Both the position numbers and the translations under genes were made by a program. 64,000 nt of DNA from NCBI RefSeq assembly GCF_004769195.1, contig NZ_RQET01000001.1, positions 1 to 64,000 on the forward strand, given 5' to 3'. The notes beneath the pieces were generated by a model. It was not told where the DNA came from. It saw only the letters and a list, made by a program, of their open reading frames with translations, and searched no databases. Source of the DNA: Leptospira fletcheri (lineage in GTDB: Bacteria; Spirochaetota; Leptospiria; Leptospirales; Leptospiraceae). Numbering within the stretch: the stretch's first letter is position 1; the number at the start of each line of letters is the position of its first letter. Shown in pieces: positions 7,194 to 18,502 of the stretch.

Positions 7194-8248
7194 TCGGAAA
7201 TTCTTCCGAACTTTCTCCACTCTCTGGTTTGGCGGATCCGATTCTTCAGATATACGGGACTTCTAGCCGGATGGATCGAGAAGAATAACTCGAAATCGGG
7301 GTATTCTTTTTTTCGGTCCAGGAAGTCCAGGGAATCCAAGAGGGAACCGCAAAGCTCCAATACGGTCTCGTAACCGTAGGGATGGATTTCCTCGATTCGA
7401 AAAAGAGGGTCTTTGTCTTTTCTGTCGGAGATTTCCAGGCATTTCGAGAATAGAAGTCCGCTCAGATCCCAAAGTCTGCCCAAAACGTACGAGCTATCCT
7501 TCGCATCGGAACGAACTCCCAAATCGCTCACGATCTTACGAACCGCTCCGCAAAAGAGAACCGCGGCGGAAAGCATTTCGGAGAGATGTACGTCCGGTCC
7601 GATTTTGGAATAGTCCTCGAACAATAAATAATGTGCAGGGATACGAATCTTTTCTCCCTTGATCTTGCAGTGGGTCGCCTCTTGCGCAAAATCCAAATGG
7701 AATTCTTCCACTACCAGACCCGGTTGATCCCGAGGAACGAAAAAGACCCCGCAAGGAACCTCTTGGCCTTTCGCGACTACTAAAAATCCTTCCGAATCCG
7801 CCCCATTAGTAACGAAACCTTTGAAAAAATCCAATTCGAAGGAACCGTCCTCCAATCTTCTGGAAGAGGATTTTAAATTGCTGATCTTTCCTAGCCAACC
7901 TGGCTCGCTTACCCCCAAGCCTACGATTCCCAAACCGCCGGAAATTCTTTGCAATAAACGGGACGTGAGTTCTCTGGTTTCCGAAGAGGATTCTCTCCCG
8001 GGTTCCGCACCGCTAGCAAAACGGAGAATCCTTCCCGCGACGTTCGTCTGAGCCATGATCCCGACACCCACCCCGATTCCGTGAGGAAAGGCAGGAAGAA
8101 GAATTAGCTTTTTGTGAAATTCCCGGAATCCCCCCTTTGACACCGTTTCGAGTAGACCCGAATTCGCGATTTCCGGAAGGGATAGTTTGTATATAGAACG
8201 AAATTCCCCCTTAGGAAAGGAGGATAGCTTCTCTAGGAGTTTTTGCAT
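7187..8248 (-). CDS. Divergent acyl-CoA dehydrogenase-like protein
   Basis: 353 residues. The middle region has the layout of acyl-CoA dehydrogenases: a GLGVSEPG segment where the family has the TEPxAGS flavin/substrate loop, followed by the beta domain (GSFELDFFKGFVTNGADSEGFLVVA) and a helical C-terminal domain. The usual conserved C-terminal Q-x-x-GG-x-G stretch is not visible, and the protein is slightly shorter than typical (about 380). It may therefore be a divergent dehydrogenase or a non-catalytic relative. It stands between the CDF gene (convergent) and uvrA (same strand, about 50 bases upstream). Confidence 0.65.
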   Translation of the reverse strand: MQKLLEKLSSFPKGEFRSIYKLSLPEIANSGLLETVSKGGFREFHKKLILLPAFPHGIGVGVGIMAQTNVAGRILRFASGAEPGRESSSETRELTSRLLQRISGGLGIVGLGVSEPGWLGKISNLKSSSRRLEDGSFELDFFKGFVTNGADSEGFLVVAKGQEVPCGVFFVPRDQPGLVVEEFHLDFAQEATHCKIKGEKIRIPAHYLLFEDYSKIGPDVHLSEMLSAAVLFCGAVRKIVSDLGVRSDAKDSSYVLGRLWDLSGLLFSKCLEISDRKDKDPLFRIEEIHPYGYETVLELCGSLLDSLDFLDRKKEYPDFELFFSIHPARSPVYLKNRIRQTREWRKFGRISDQ

Positions 8249-8296
8249 AAGCTCTTAAGAACCCCAATTGCCGTACGCTTACGAAAGGGTCCACTA

Positions 8297-11131
<2,835 letters not shown>

Positions 11132-11255
11132 ACTAGTACCCTCTTCGTGTTCAGAGAAATTCTCGAACCTTAGACTGAAAAGCGGTTTTCCACGGACAAA
11201 AATCCGTTTTCTACTTTCGCACGGAAAATACATTGGTCGGCAAAAGGAAGCGCCC

Positions 11256-12971
11256 ATGTTTTTCTCCATCGTTTCATTCGTTTTTTTACCGATCCGACTT
11301 CTATTACAATTCTGGAGACTGGTTCTTTTCCGATTTCGAAACGGGAATCATTTCTTTTTGGAGGTTCCCTCTTCCTTCTCTTATGAAAGAAAATCCTGGT
11401 TCGTAAGGATGCTCGTATCCGGCGGAGAAGAACCTTTCTTCGTGGATTTTCTCCTTTGGATCCGCGCTCTTTCCGTCGTCCCGGGATTGCAAAAGGTATC
11501 CTTTCTGTTCGAAGCTCCGGAATACGGTTATGGAGAAACTTGGAATCTCTGCAAATCCATCCAGGCCCTAAACGAGAAAGGGATCACGACCGCAGGGTAT
11601 TCCCTCGGCGGAGGAACAAAATCCCTTTTATTACTTTCCTATTGCAAAGAGAGATATTCCAGTTCCGCATCCGAGTTCTTTCCCACCCTTCCTTCCGCGG
11701 AGGCGTATTTCTTCGGCAATACTGCAAAAAAAGTCGGAGTGGGAGTGGAAACCTATGCGAGCGGAGCTTTTAAATCCTTCGGAGAAACGTTCCAACGTTC
11801 TTCCTTTTCCGCTCCGGCTCGAAAAAACCTGGAAAATTTACTGAAAGACCAAAGGGAATTTTTGGAGGAAAGTTTCACTTCCACTTCCGGACTTTCTCTT
11901 TCCATCTTGGAGCAACCGATCTTGAGCTCCGAATCTCTTTTGGAAAAGAATTTCCTGACGGCACTTATGGAAGAGGACGAATTCCGGGAGAATTATCTCT
12001 ACGAAGATTATCTGAACGAAAAGGAAGGAAAGCCGGAAAAACCGAACTACAAAAAACTCACGGACAAAGGACTGAGATTACACTCCAAGCTCGTAAGATT
12101 CTCTCCGATTTCGAAATCCTATCCCATCGTCACGATTCTCCCCGTACAAGGAAATATCCTACCCGATCTGGGAAGAGAGGAAGAATTCCGATCCAGACAG
12201 GTCTCCTATAGATATTATCAGAATTTGTTAAAAGAATTACGGGAAGATCCGAAGGTCGCTGCGGTCGTGCTGGAAATGAATTCTCCGGGAGGGTCGGCGT
12301 TGGTTTCCGAACTCATCTATCGTGAAATTAGAAAGCTTTCGGAAAAAAAACCCGTTTTCACCTATGTTCTCAACGTGGCGGCTTCCGGCGGCTACTACCT
12401 GGCCTGCGGAGGAGAAGAAATCCATGCTTCGCCCTATTCCGTCGTAGGTTCCATCGGAGCAGTCATGCTTCGATTCGATCTAAAGGGTTTATACGATAAA
12501 CTAGGCGTAAAGAAGGAAAGAATCGCGTTTTATCCTTACCGGGACATCCTTTCCGAATACGGAAAATTAGGACCGAAATCGGCGGCATTCCTCAAAAAGG
12601 AAGTTTCCCGTTCGAGAGATCTGTTTTATTCCCGAGTCACTTCGGCTAGAAAGACCACGAAAGAAGAATTAGAATCGAAATGGGGAGAAGGCAGGGTCTT
12701 CTTGGGAACGCGTTTCTTACAGGGTGGCTATCTGGACTCCTGTTCCTCCTTCCTGGAAACGCTGGACCGAATCAAAGAGAAATTGGATTTGACAAAAGTG
12801 GAAGTGAGATATCTCCCCGGAACCTATAGTTGGAAGGACCTCATCCAGGAATTAAAGCCTAGCCTATCCCTCCGAACTCTGGGCCTTCCCGATTTCGACT
12901 CTTTGGAAAAATTACGAGACGAAGGACCGCATTACTTTTCGGAATTGGCGGAAAAATTAGCAAAACGTTAA
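11256..12971 (+). CDS. sppA: Signal peptide peptidase SppA-like (S49 family, long form)
   Basis: 571 residues from the ATG at 11256 (AAGGAAG ribosome site). A hydrophobic N-terminal anchor is followed by two related crotonase-like halves. The C-terminal half carries the nucleophile Ser377 in NVAASGGYY, preceded by EMNSPGGS. The lysine found in short SppA enzymes after this point is absent here (RIAFYPYRD). A matching lysine occurs in the N-terminal half, Lys173 in GAFKSFGETFQR. This fits the long E. coli-type SppA, where Lys and Ser come from opposite halves. It should digest cleaved signal peptides in the membrane. It diverges from uvrA and converges on the Sua5 gene with no gap. Confidence 0.88.
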   Translation: MFFSIVSFVFLPIRLLLQFWRLVLFRFRNGNHFFLEVPSSFSYERKSWFVRMLVSGGEEPFFVDFLLWIRALSVVPGLQKVSFLFEAPEYGYGETWNLCKSIQALNEKGITTAGYSLGGGTKSLLLLSYCKERYSSSASEFFPTLPSAEAYFFGNTAKKVGVGVETYASGAFKSFGETFQRSSFSAPARKNLENLLKDQREFLEESFTSTSGLSLSILEQPILSSESLLEKNFLTALMEEDEFRENYLYEDYLNEKEGKPEKPNYKKLTDKGLRLHSKLVRFSPISKSYPIVTILPVQGNILPDLGREEEFRSRQVSYRYYQNLLKELREDPKVAAVVLEMNSPGGSALVSELIYREIRKLSEKKPVFTYVLNVAASGGYYLACGGEEIHASPYSVVGSIGAVMLRFDLKGLYDKLGVKKERIAFYPYRDILSEYGKLGPKSAAFLKKEVSRSRDLFYSRVTSARKTTKEELESKWGEGRVFLGTRFLQGGYLDSCSSFLETLDRIKEKLDLTKVEVRYLPGTYSWKDLIQELKPSLSLRTLGLPDFDSLEKLRDEGPHYFSELAEKLAKR

Positions 12972-13916
12972 TTAACTCGCCGCTGCCGCCTTAGTGATAC
13001 GGTTTAAAAGCGCGTCCCTTCCCGGTTCGAACAACGGCTGAAAACAGAACGCAGCTTGGATTCCTTTCGCATCGCAATCTCGGAAGAAGGAATATAATTC
13101 CCTCATATATTCCGAATTGTTTTTAACGGAAATTGCATATGCCCAGCCGGACGTTTCGATCCCGATTCCGATGGCAGCCGAGTCGGAACTCGGAGTTTCC
13201 ATGCCTGTAGCCAGAAAAATCCTGCAATCGGGCGCGTAATGTCTGTATTTCATTCCCGGACTCGCCGGTTTTTCTCCGGAACCCAAGGGTTCCGCTAAAA
13301 CGAGATCCGGTAAAAAACGACTCAATTCCGAAAATTCATACGCTCCTGGACGAAGCAGTTTGGGAGGTTCCGTGGAAAGGTCCACTACGGTAGATTCCAA
13401 TCCTATTTTAGGATCTTCTCCTTTTAGGATCAGATCCACCTCCCCTGCAAACTCTTGGATCGCGTCCTCCATTCTCGTAATCGAAGGTCTCCCGGAAACA
13501 TTCGCGGAAGGGGCCGAAACCGGACCTCCAAATGCGGAAAGCATCCTATGCGCGGCTCCGTGACTCGGAACCCGGACGCCGATCGTGTCCAATCCGGTCG
13601 AATAGACTTTCGGATCCGATTTTTTCAGGATCATCGTGAGAGGCCCTGGGAGAAATTCTCCGGCCAATATCAAGGCGCCAGGATTCATACGAGCGATCCC
13701 TGCGATGGAATCCGTGTCCGCAAGATGTACGATCAACGGGTTATCCGTCGGGCGGTTTTTAATTTTATAAATCCGTAAACAAGCTTCGGCGTTTCTGGAA
13801 TCGGCGCCGATCCCGTATACCGTTTCGGTGGGGAAAAGGACGATCCCTCCTCTTTGGAGAACCTCTGCAGCTTCGGAGGGATCTTCGGAGATTTTTGTTT
13901 CCTTACTTTTTGACAA
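12972..13916 (-). CDS. L-threonylcarbamoyladenylate synthase (Sua5/TsaC)
   Basis: 314 residues. The N-terminal ~200 residues form the YrdC domain (GGIVLFPTETVYGIGADS, KNRPTDNPLIVH, SAPSANVSG), followed by a linker and a C-terminal Sua5-type domain. That makes it the long Sua5 form rather than the short TsaC. It makes threonylcarbamoyl-AMP from threonine, bicarbonate and ATP for the t6A37 modification of ANN-decoding tRNAs. The start overlaps the end of the upstream GH18 gene by 14 bases, so the two are probably translated from one mRNA. Its stop abuts the stop of sppA. Confidence 0.93.
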   Translation of the reverse strand: MSKSKETKISEDPSEAAEVLQRGGIVLFPTETVYGIGADSRNAEACLRIYKIKNRPTDNPLIVHLADTDSIAGIARMNPGALILAGEFLPGPLTMILKKSDPKVYSTGLDTIGVRVPSHGAAHRMLSAFGGPVSAPSANVSGRPSITRMEDAIQEFAGEVDLILKGEDPKIGLESTVVDLSTEPPKLLRPGAYEFSELSRFLPDLVLAEPLGSGEKPASPGMKYRHYAPDCRIFLATGMETPSSDSAAIGIGIETSGWAYAISVKNNSEYMRELYSFFRDCDAKGIQAAFCFQPLFEPGRDALLNRITKAAAAS

Positions 13917-15519
13917 GGTCCTGGTTATTTTTCGCTTCTTCCTGATCCTGATTGTCCTCCGGAGCCGTCTGCTTGACGTCCGGGTTCTTCGGTTTGGTTT
14001 GTGCCTTAGGAACAGGAGGCAATTTATTCGTGACTAATAGTTCCAGATACGTACTGATTCCGGGGTCGTTATCGGACAAAAGTTGCCAAAAAGAAAATCC
14101 GCCGAGATCGTACGAACGCAATAAGGTCATCTTCTCTTCGAAAGCCTTACGGTTCATAAAGAAGGCTACGCGATCGCATCCTTCCGAATGATACCAGATG
14201 CTGGGATCCTCGTAGGTTTTTCCTTCATGAACCCAACTAAAGCGGGAAAGATTGGTCCAGGAATTGGAATTTTTGCTCTCTGCAAGCACTTTATCGATAT
14301 TGGTAGGCTGACGGGTCACGCCTATCTGTTGGCGCCGCAACGCGTCGGACCAATAAACGGATTTGATCTTAGCATTGCAATTTAGGGCCCAGTCGTAACC
14401 GTACGTCGGAATCGCCATATATAGCTTTTTAGCGGGAACCCTTTCTTTAGCGTATTCGATGATGTTCCGGATCCATACGTTCGGAGCTTGGGGTCCCGGC
14501 CCCGGATTGCGGTATTTTCTAGGATGCAATTCGTAGGCCATCACTTTGATCCGATCCGCATGTTTCGCTAGGAAAGCATAATCGTGAGTCATAGGACCGC
14601 GCCAGTTTTCGGCGAAATCCATGTTGATCTTTTCGTTCAGTCCCTTGCAAACTTTGAGGCCGCTCTTTTTTGCGGAGGTCTTAGGGTGAACGGCAACGGA
14701 AAGGATTTTTCCCCGTTTGTGAATCTCTTTGGAAAGAATTACGATGAACTCTTCGAATTTTTCCTTTTTCTCACAGGACATCCCTTCGTAGTCGATGTCT
14801 ATCCCGTCGAAACCGTACGTATCCACTTCGTAGAGTATATTCTGGATATGTCTGTCCCTGATATCGTTCCGACCGTTCATTCCGATATTTTCGGAGATCT
14901 TCTCGTTCTTATTTTCCCAACGGAAAATCGTCGGAATGATCTTCACTCTAGGATTCAGGCTGCGTAGTTCCGCGACCCGAGCGTGCTTTTGGGAGGCACC
15001 CCATAAGGAGTACAGATCTCCGTTATTCGTCGTTCTACCTTTGAAACCGTAGATAAAAGGGTGGATTTCATTGTAAAGATGGACGGTTTTCTTCATCGCC
15101 TCATAGTCCGAAAACCAAGTGGAAGCACGAAAGGATACTTCGTCATCGTTTTGAGGAAGAGGAGATTTCGACTCGTTTCCGGAGGAAACTCCTGTTTCTT
15201 TCGAGCCTTGGGTCGGAAACAGCTCGGTAGAATTCCACCATTTTCCCAAAGAGTCCCAGAGGCCAAGATCGGATAAGGAAGATTTCAAACTCGGATTCGC
15301 CAACTGCAGGGGCTTCCCTTGGTCTGCGGCGACCACATTCTCGTTCTTTTCGGAATGTTGGGCCTTTAAAGCCTGTACCCCTAAATAGAAGGAAACTCCG
15401 GATAAGCAGAACCAAAGAACGCTGACAAACAGGGTTTGCCAGCCGGAGGTTTTCTTGGGTAGATATGGGACGGGACGATTGAGTTCCTCGGGTGTATGGG
15501 CTTCTTCGTAGGATTTCAT
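13903..15519 (-). CDS. Membrane-anchored glycoside hydrolase family 18 protein
   Basis: 538 residues. A short cytoplasmic N-terminus and one transmembrane helix (about 28-48) are followed by a Ser/Lys-rich linker and a GH18 barrel from about residue 125. The catalytic DxxDxDxE motif is complete as FDGIDIDYEG, with Glu245 as the proton donor. The C-terminal ~40 residues are a low-complexity Pro/Lys/Gln/Asp tail. Bacterial proteins of this layout resemble YaaH/SleL-type peptidoglycan or chitin hydrolases. The substrate here is unknown, with peptidoglycan or surface glycan most likely. It diverges from the YhhQ gene and overlaps Sua5 downstream. Confidence 0.85.
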   Translation of the reverse strand: MKSYEEAHTPEELNRPVPYLPKKTSGWQTLFVSVLWFCLSGVSFYLGVQALKAQHSEKNENVVAADQGKPLQLANPSLKSSLSDLGLWDSLGKWWNSTELFPTQGSKETGVSSGNESKSPLPQNDDEVSFRASTWFSDYEAMKKTVHLYNEIHPFIYGFKGRTTNNGDLYSLWGASQKHARVAELRSLNPRVKIIPTIFRWENKNEKISENIGMNGRNDIRDRHIQNILYEVDTYGFDGIDIDYEGMSCEKKEKFEEFIVILSKEIHKRGKILSVAVHPKTSAKKSGLKVCKGLNEKINMDFAENWRGPMTHDYAFLAKHADRIKVMAYELHPRKYRNPGPGPQAPNVWIRNIIEYAKERVPAKKLYMAIPTYGYDWALNCNAKIKSVYWSDALRRQQIGVTRQPTNIDKVLAESKNSNSWTNLSRFSWVHEGKTYEDPSIWYHSEGCDRVAFFMNRKAFEEKMTLLRSYDLGGFSFWQLLSDNDPGISTYLELLVTNKLPPVPKAQTKPKNPDVKQTAPEDNQDQEEAKNNQDLVKK

Positions 15520-15671
15520 TTGAGCTCTATGTATTTATCGAATCTCGGAGGCAAAAAATAAAGCACCGACTGCTTTCCAGTGATTCTTTACCCGGTGAGA
15601 AGTCAAATCTTTGTCCAAAACCGGAAGGTTCTTTGATTGACAGTCCTTCGATCGGGAAAAAATTTCCTTCG

Positions 15672-16373
15672 ATGCATTTCCATAAGCCGTTCAAACTCTA
15701 CTTTGCCCTGAGCGCCCTCTTCCTGACCTTTCTCTTGATGGCGGAAGTGACCGGCTCCAAATGGATCCAGGCTTTCGGATTTACGATGACGATAGGAGTG
15801 ATCCCGTTTCCGGTAACGTTTATCGTTACGGATCTTCTCAACGAATACTATGGAAGAAGAGGCGTCCGTTACCTTACCTTAGTCGGAATGGTGATGATCG
15901 TGCTGGCTTATTTCCTGCTGCAAATCGACATGAATATACCTGCGGTGGGAAACTCCCCCGTCGACGATCCTTCCTTTCACACGGTTTTTACGAATACCGG
16001 ACAGGTGATCGCCGGTTCCGTAATCGCCTATCTGATCGGACAATTGATCGATATCCAAATCTTTCACCTGATCCGAAAAAAAACCAAAAATCGTTTTATC
16101 TGGCTCCGAGCTACTGGCTCCACCATCGTTTCCCAATTGCTGGATTCTTATGTCGTGATCTTTGTCGCTTATTGGGGGCAATACGAATTCGGAGTCTTAA
16201 ACTCGATTTCTTCCACGAACTTCGTGTACAAGATGGTGATTGCGATCGCGATTACTCCGATCATTTATCTCTCCCATTCCGTCATAGAACGGTATTTGGG
16301 AGAAGAAGCTCATAAATTAGTGGAACAGGCTCTTTTGGAAGGAAGAGAAGACAGCCAACCCTATCCCGGTTAA
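15672..16373 (+). CDS. Queuosine precursor transporter, YhhQ/VUT family
   Basis: 233 residues with about six membrane helices. Family motifs include MAEVTGSKW near the start, FPVTFIVTDLLNEYYG, and the later GSTIVSQLLDSYVV helix, typical of COG1738 (YhhQ). The family takes up queuosine precursors such as preQ0 or preQ1 for tRNA modification. I chose the ATG at 15672 because the family begins with this hydrophobic segment. The frame extends to 15492 with unrelated sequence that would overlap the divergent GH18 gene. I looked for a preQ1 riboswitch in 15520-15671 and did not recognise one. Confidence 0.88.
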   Translation: MHFHKPFKLYFALSALFLTFLLMAEVTGSKWIQAFGFTMTIGVIPFPVTFIVTDLLNEYYGRRGVRYLTLVGMVMIVLAYFLLQIDMNIPAVGNSPVDDPSFHTVFTNTGQVIAGSVIAYLIGQLIDIQIFHLIRKKTKNRFIWLRATGSTIVSQLLDSYVVIFVAYWGQYEFGVLNSISSTNFVYKMVIAIAITPIIYLSHSVIERYLGEEAHKLVEQALLEGREDSQPYPG

Positions 16374-16386
16374 GCGACTCCTCTGA

Positions 16387-16725
16387 TTACTCTAAAAAAT
16401 ACAACCAGATCCGATTCCCCCAGGGATCCAAAAAGGAATCGTACCGTGACCCGACGCTTTCCTGAAAAAAGCCGCTTTTCAAAAGAAGATCCGAAAAAGC
16501 CGGAGCTTTCCCTGGATCGATCCTCCAGACTAACGTGCCGGGAAACACCGGACACTCTTCGGACGCACGGCTGAAAATCACTCGTTTCGTTTCGGAAAAG
16601 AGGATTTCCGAATGTCCGGGAGAAGAACGCAAAACTCTCCCTTGGAACAATTCCGCGTACAATGACGCCGCTAGGATACAATCCGTAGAGAACAGGCAGG
16701 AGGCGAAGAATTGCGGTCCATCCAT
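16387..16725 (-). CDS. Small VOC-superfamily (glyoxalase-like) protein
   Basis: 112 residues, one VOC-fold unit's worth. The recognisable part is the end, DPWGNRIWLYF, which matches the D-P-x-G-N-x-x-x-F/L ending of glyoxalase/bleomycin-resistance-like proteins. The ligand and role are unknown. An overlapping frame at 16370-16681 is a shadow. The gene sits between yhhQ (convergent) and leuA (divergent). Confidence 0.65.
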   Translation of the reverse strand: MDGPQFFASCLFSTDCILAASLYAELFQGRVLRSSPGHSEILFSETKRVIFSRASEECPVFPGTLVWRIDPGKAPAFSDLLLKSGFFQESVGSRYDSFLDPWGNRIWLYFLE

Positions 16726-16832
16726 AAGTCGTTTTTCGTCTAAGGAAATAGAATTGCTGGGCTTTTCCTATCGATTATTCGGTTTACGTCTGGATTTGTG
16801 CGGGAATTTTGGAACTTAGGAATCGAGCAGGC

Positions 16833-18350
16833 ATGAACCCAGATTTGGACTACGTACGGATTTTCGACACAACTCTCAGGGACGGAGAACAATGCCCCGG
16901 CGCCGCAATGAGCGAAAACGAGAAAATCGAAATCGCATTGCATCTCGCTCAGATGAATGTGGACGTGATCGAAGCGGGATTCCCGGTTTCCTCCCCCGTT
17001 CAATTCCAGGCAGTCGAAAGAATTTCCAGAGAAGTAGAAGGTCCTACGATCGCAGCCTTGGCTCGGGCGGTACGTGGAGACATAGAAGCGGCCGCCAAAG
17101 CGATTCTTCCTGCAAAGAAAAAACGGATTCACACCTTCCTAGCCTCTTCACCTATCCACATGAAGTACAAGTTAGGCAAAGAGCCCTCCGAAGTACTAAA
17201 GATGGCGGTGGAAGCGGTCCGCATTTGTAAGGAGTTCGTGGAAGACGTGGAATTTTCTCCCGAAGACGCGACTCGATCGGAGCGAGAGTTCTTGCGCGAA
17301 CTCTGCGAAGCTGTGATCGAAGCGGGGGCAACGACCGTTAATATCCCTGATACGGTGGGATACACGACTCCATACGAGTATGGGGAACTATTTTCCTTTC
17401 TCATTTCCAAGGTTGCGGGATCGAACAAAGCGATCTTTTCCGCCCATTGTCACAATGACTTAGGACTCGCAACCGCGAACAGTTTAGCGGCCATTCGAAA
17501 CGGCGCCCGCCAAGTGGAATGCACGGTAAACGGAATCGGAGAAAGAGCGGGAAATACCGCAATGGAAGAAGTCGTCATGTCCTTGCGAACCAGAAAGGAT
17601 ACCTTCGGAGTACAGACCAGAATCAAAACGGAAGAGATCGCAAAAGCATCGTATCTGGTCAAGACCATCACCGGAATGGTGGTCCAACCGAACAAGGCTA
17701 TCGTAGGCGCAAACGCATTCGCTCACGAATCCGGAATCCACCAGGACGGAGTATTGAAAAATCGGGAGACCTATGAGATCATGACCCCGGAATCCGTAGG
17801 AATCCATTCCAATAGGATGGTCCTAGGTAGGCACAGCGGAAGAGCCGGCTTCAAAGATCGGATCGTTCGCTTAGGTTTTTCTCCGCAAGCCGAGGAGTTA
17901 GAGGCCGCTTACCAACGTTTTCTCGAGATCGCGGACCGCAAAAAGGAAGTCTTCGACGAAGATATCCGAGCTCTATTTGCGGACGAATCCAGAAAATCCG
18001 CCGAGGACAAATACGTATTAGAAAGTTTTCATGTAACTACTGGTACGAAGAGCACTCCCACAGCGAGCATCCGTATCTCCATCCAGGGAAAAACGAAAGA
18101 GGAATCCGCGACGGGAGACGGCCCGGTGGATTGTATCTTCAAAGCGATCCAAAAGGCGACGATTTCCGACGCCCAACTCTCCAGATTAGTGATCTCTCCG
18201 GTGACGGAAGGTCAGGACGCGCTGGCGGAAGCCTCCGTCACCCTAGAAAAGGACGGAGAAAGAGTGGTAGGCAAAGGAAGTTCGACCGACATCATAGAAG
18301 CATGTTCCCAAGCATACATCTCCGCCTTAAACAGATTTTCTCTATCTTGA
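16833..18350 (+). CDS. leuA: 2-isopropylmalate synthase (LeuA)
   Basis: 505 residues from the ATG at 16833. The N-terminal HMGL-like TIM barrel has the substrate/metal motifs FDTTLRDGEQCPGA and HCHNDLGLATAN (metal-binding His-x-His), and NGIGERAGN. A C-terminal allosteric LeuA dimer domain (about 380-505) follows. It condenses acetyl-CoA with 2-oxoisovalerate, the first step of leucine synthesis, with leucine feedback likely. The motifs fit true LeuA better than the CimA citramalate synthase that Leptospira also uses for isoleucine. The gene is alone, and I see no leader peptide or attenuator upstream. Confidence 0.93.
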   Translation: MNPDLDYVRIFDTTLRDGEQCPGAAMSENEKIEIALHLAQMNVDVIEAGFPVSSPVQFQAVERISREVEGPTIAALARAVRGDIEAAAKAILPAKKKRIHTFLASSPIHMKYKLGKEPSEVLKMAVEAVRICKEFVEDVEFSPEDATRSEREFLRELCEAVIEAGATTVNIPDTVGYTTPYEYGELFSFLISKVAGSNKAIFSAHCHNDLGLATANSLAAIRNGARQVECTVNGIGERAGNTAMEEVVMSLRTRKDTFGVQTRIKTEEIAKASYLVKTITGMVVQPNKAIVGANAFAHESGIHQDGVLKNRETYEIMTPESVGIHSNRMVLGRHSGRAGFKDRIVRLGFSPQAEELEAAYQRFLEIADRKKEVFDEDIRALFADESRKSAEDKYVLESFHVTTGTKSTPTASIRISIQGKTKEESATGDGPVDCIFKAIQKATISDAQLSRLVISPVTEGQDALAEASVTLEKDGERVVGKGSSTDIIEACSQAYISALNRFSLS

Positions 18351-18382
18351 TCTGACGCCTACAGAAGGTTCTAACACAAAAC

Positions 18383-18480
18383 GAACAACGTTCAGACCCC
18401 TAAAAAACCGAAAAAAACCCTTGCGGGAATTTTTTCCGTCTCGAACATTCACTTAGTAGAACACTCGTTCTGTTCAGAAC
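18383..18480. promoter_or_regulatory. Cluster of GAAC/GTTC inverted repeats upstream of the FadH-like gene
   Basis: Three dyads occur in the 152-base gap before the reductase gene: GAAC-AAC-GTTC at 18383-18393, AGAAC-ACTC-GTTCT at 18458-18471, and overlapping it GTTCTG-TT-CAGAAC at 18467-18480. The last is a perfect 6+6 palindrome 22 bases before the start codon. Spacing and shape suit a dimeric repressor such as a TetR-family fatty-acid regulator. No regulator gene is adjacent, so the protein is unknown. Confidence 0.45.
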
Positions 18481-18502
18481 GGGCAAGGAGCCAGTACGAT
18501 CT

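Noticed and set aside
15520..15671. Region checked for a preQ1 riboswitch upstream of yhhQ
   Set aside because: No H-type pseudoknot pattern or A-rich tail recognised.
16370..16681. Alternative frame overlapping the VOC gene
   Set aside because: Arg-rich and without the DPWGN ending. The other frame carries the family motif.
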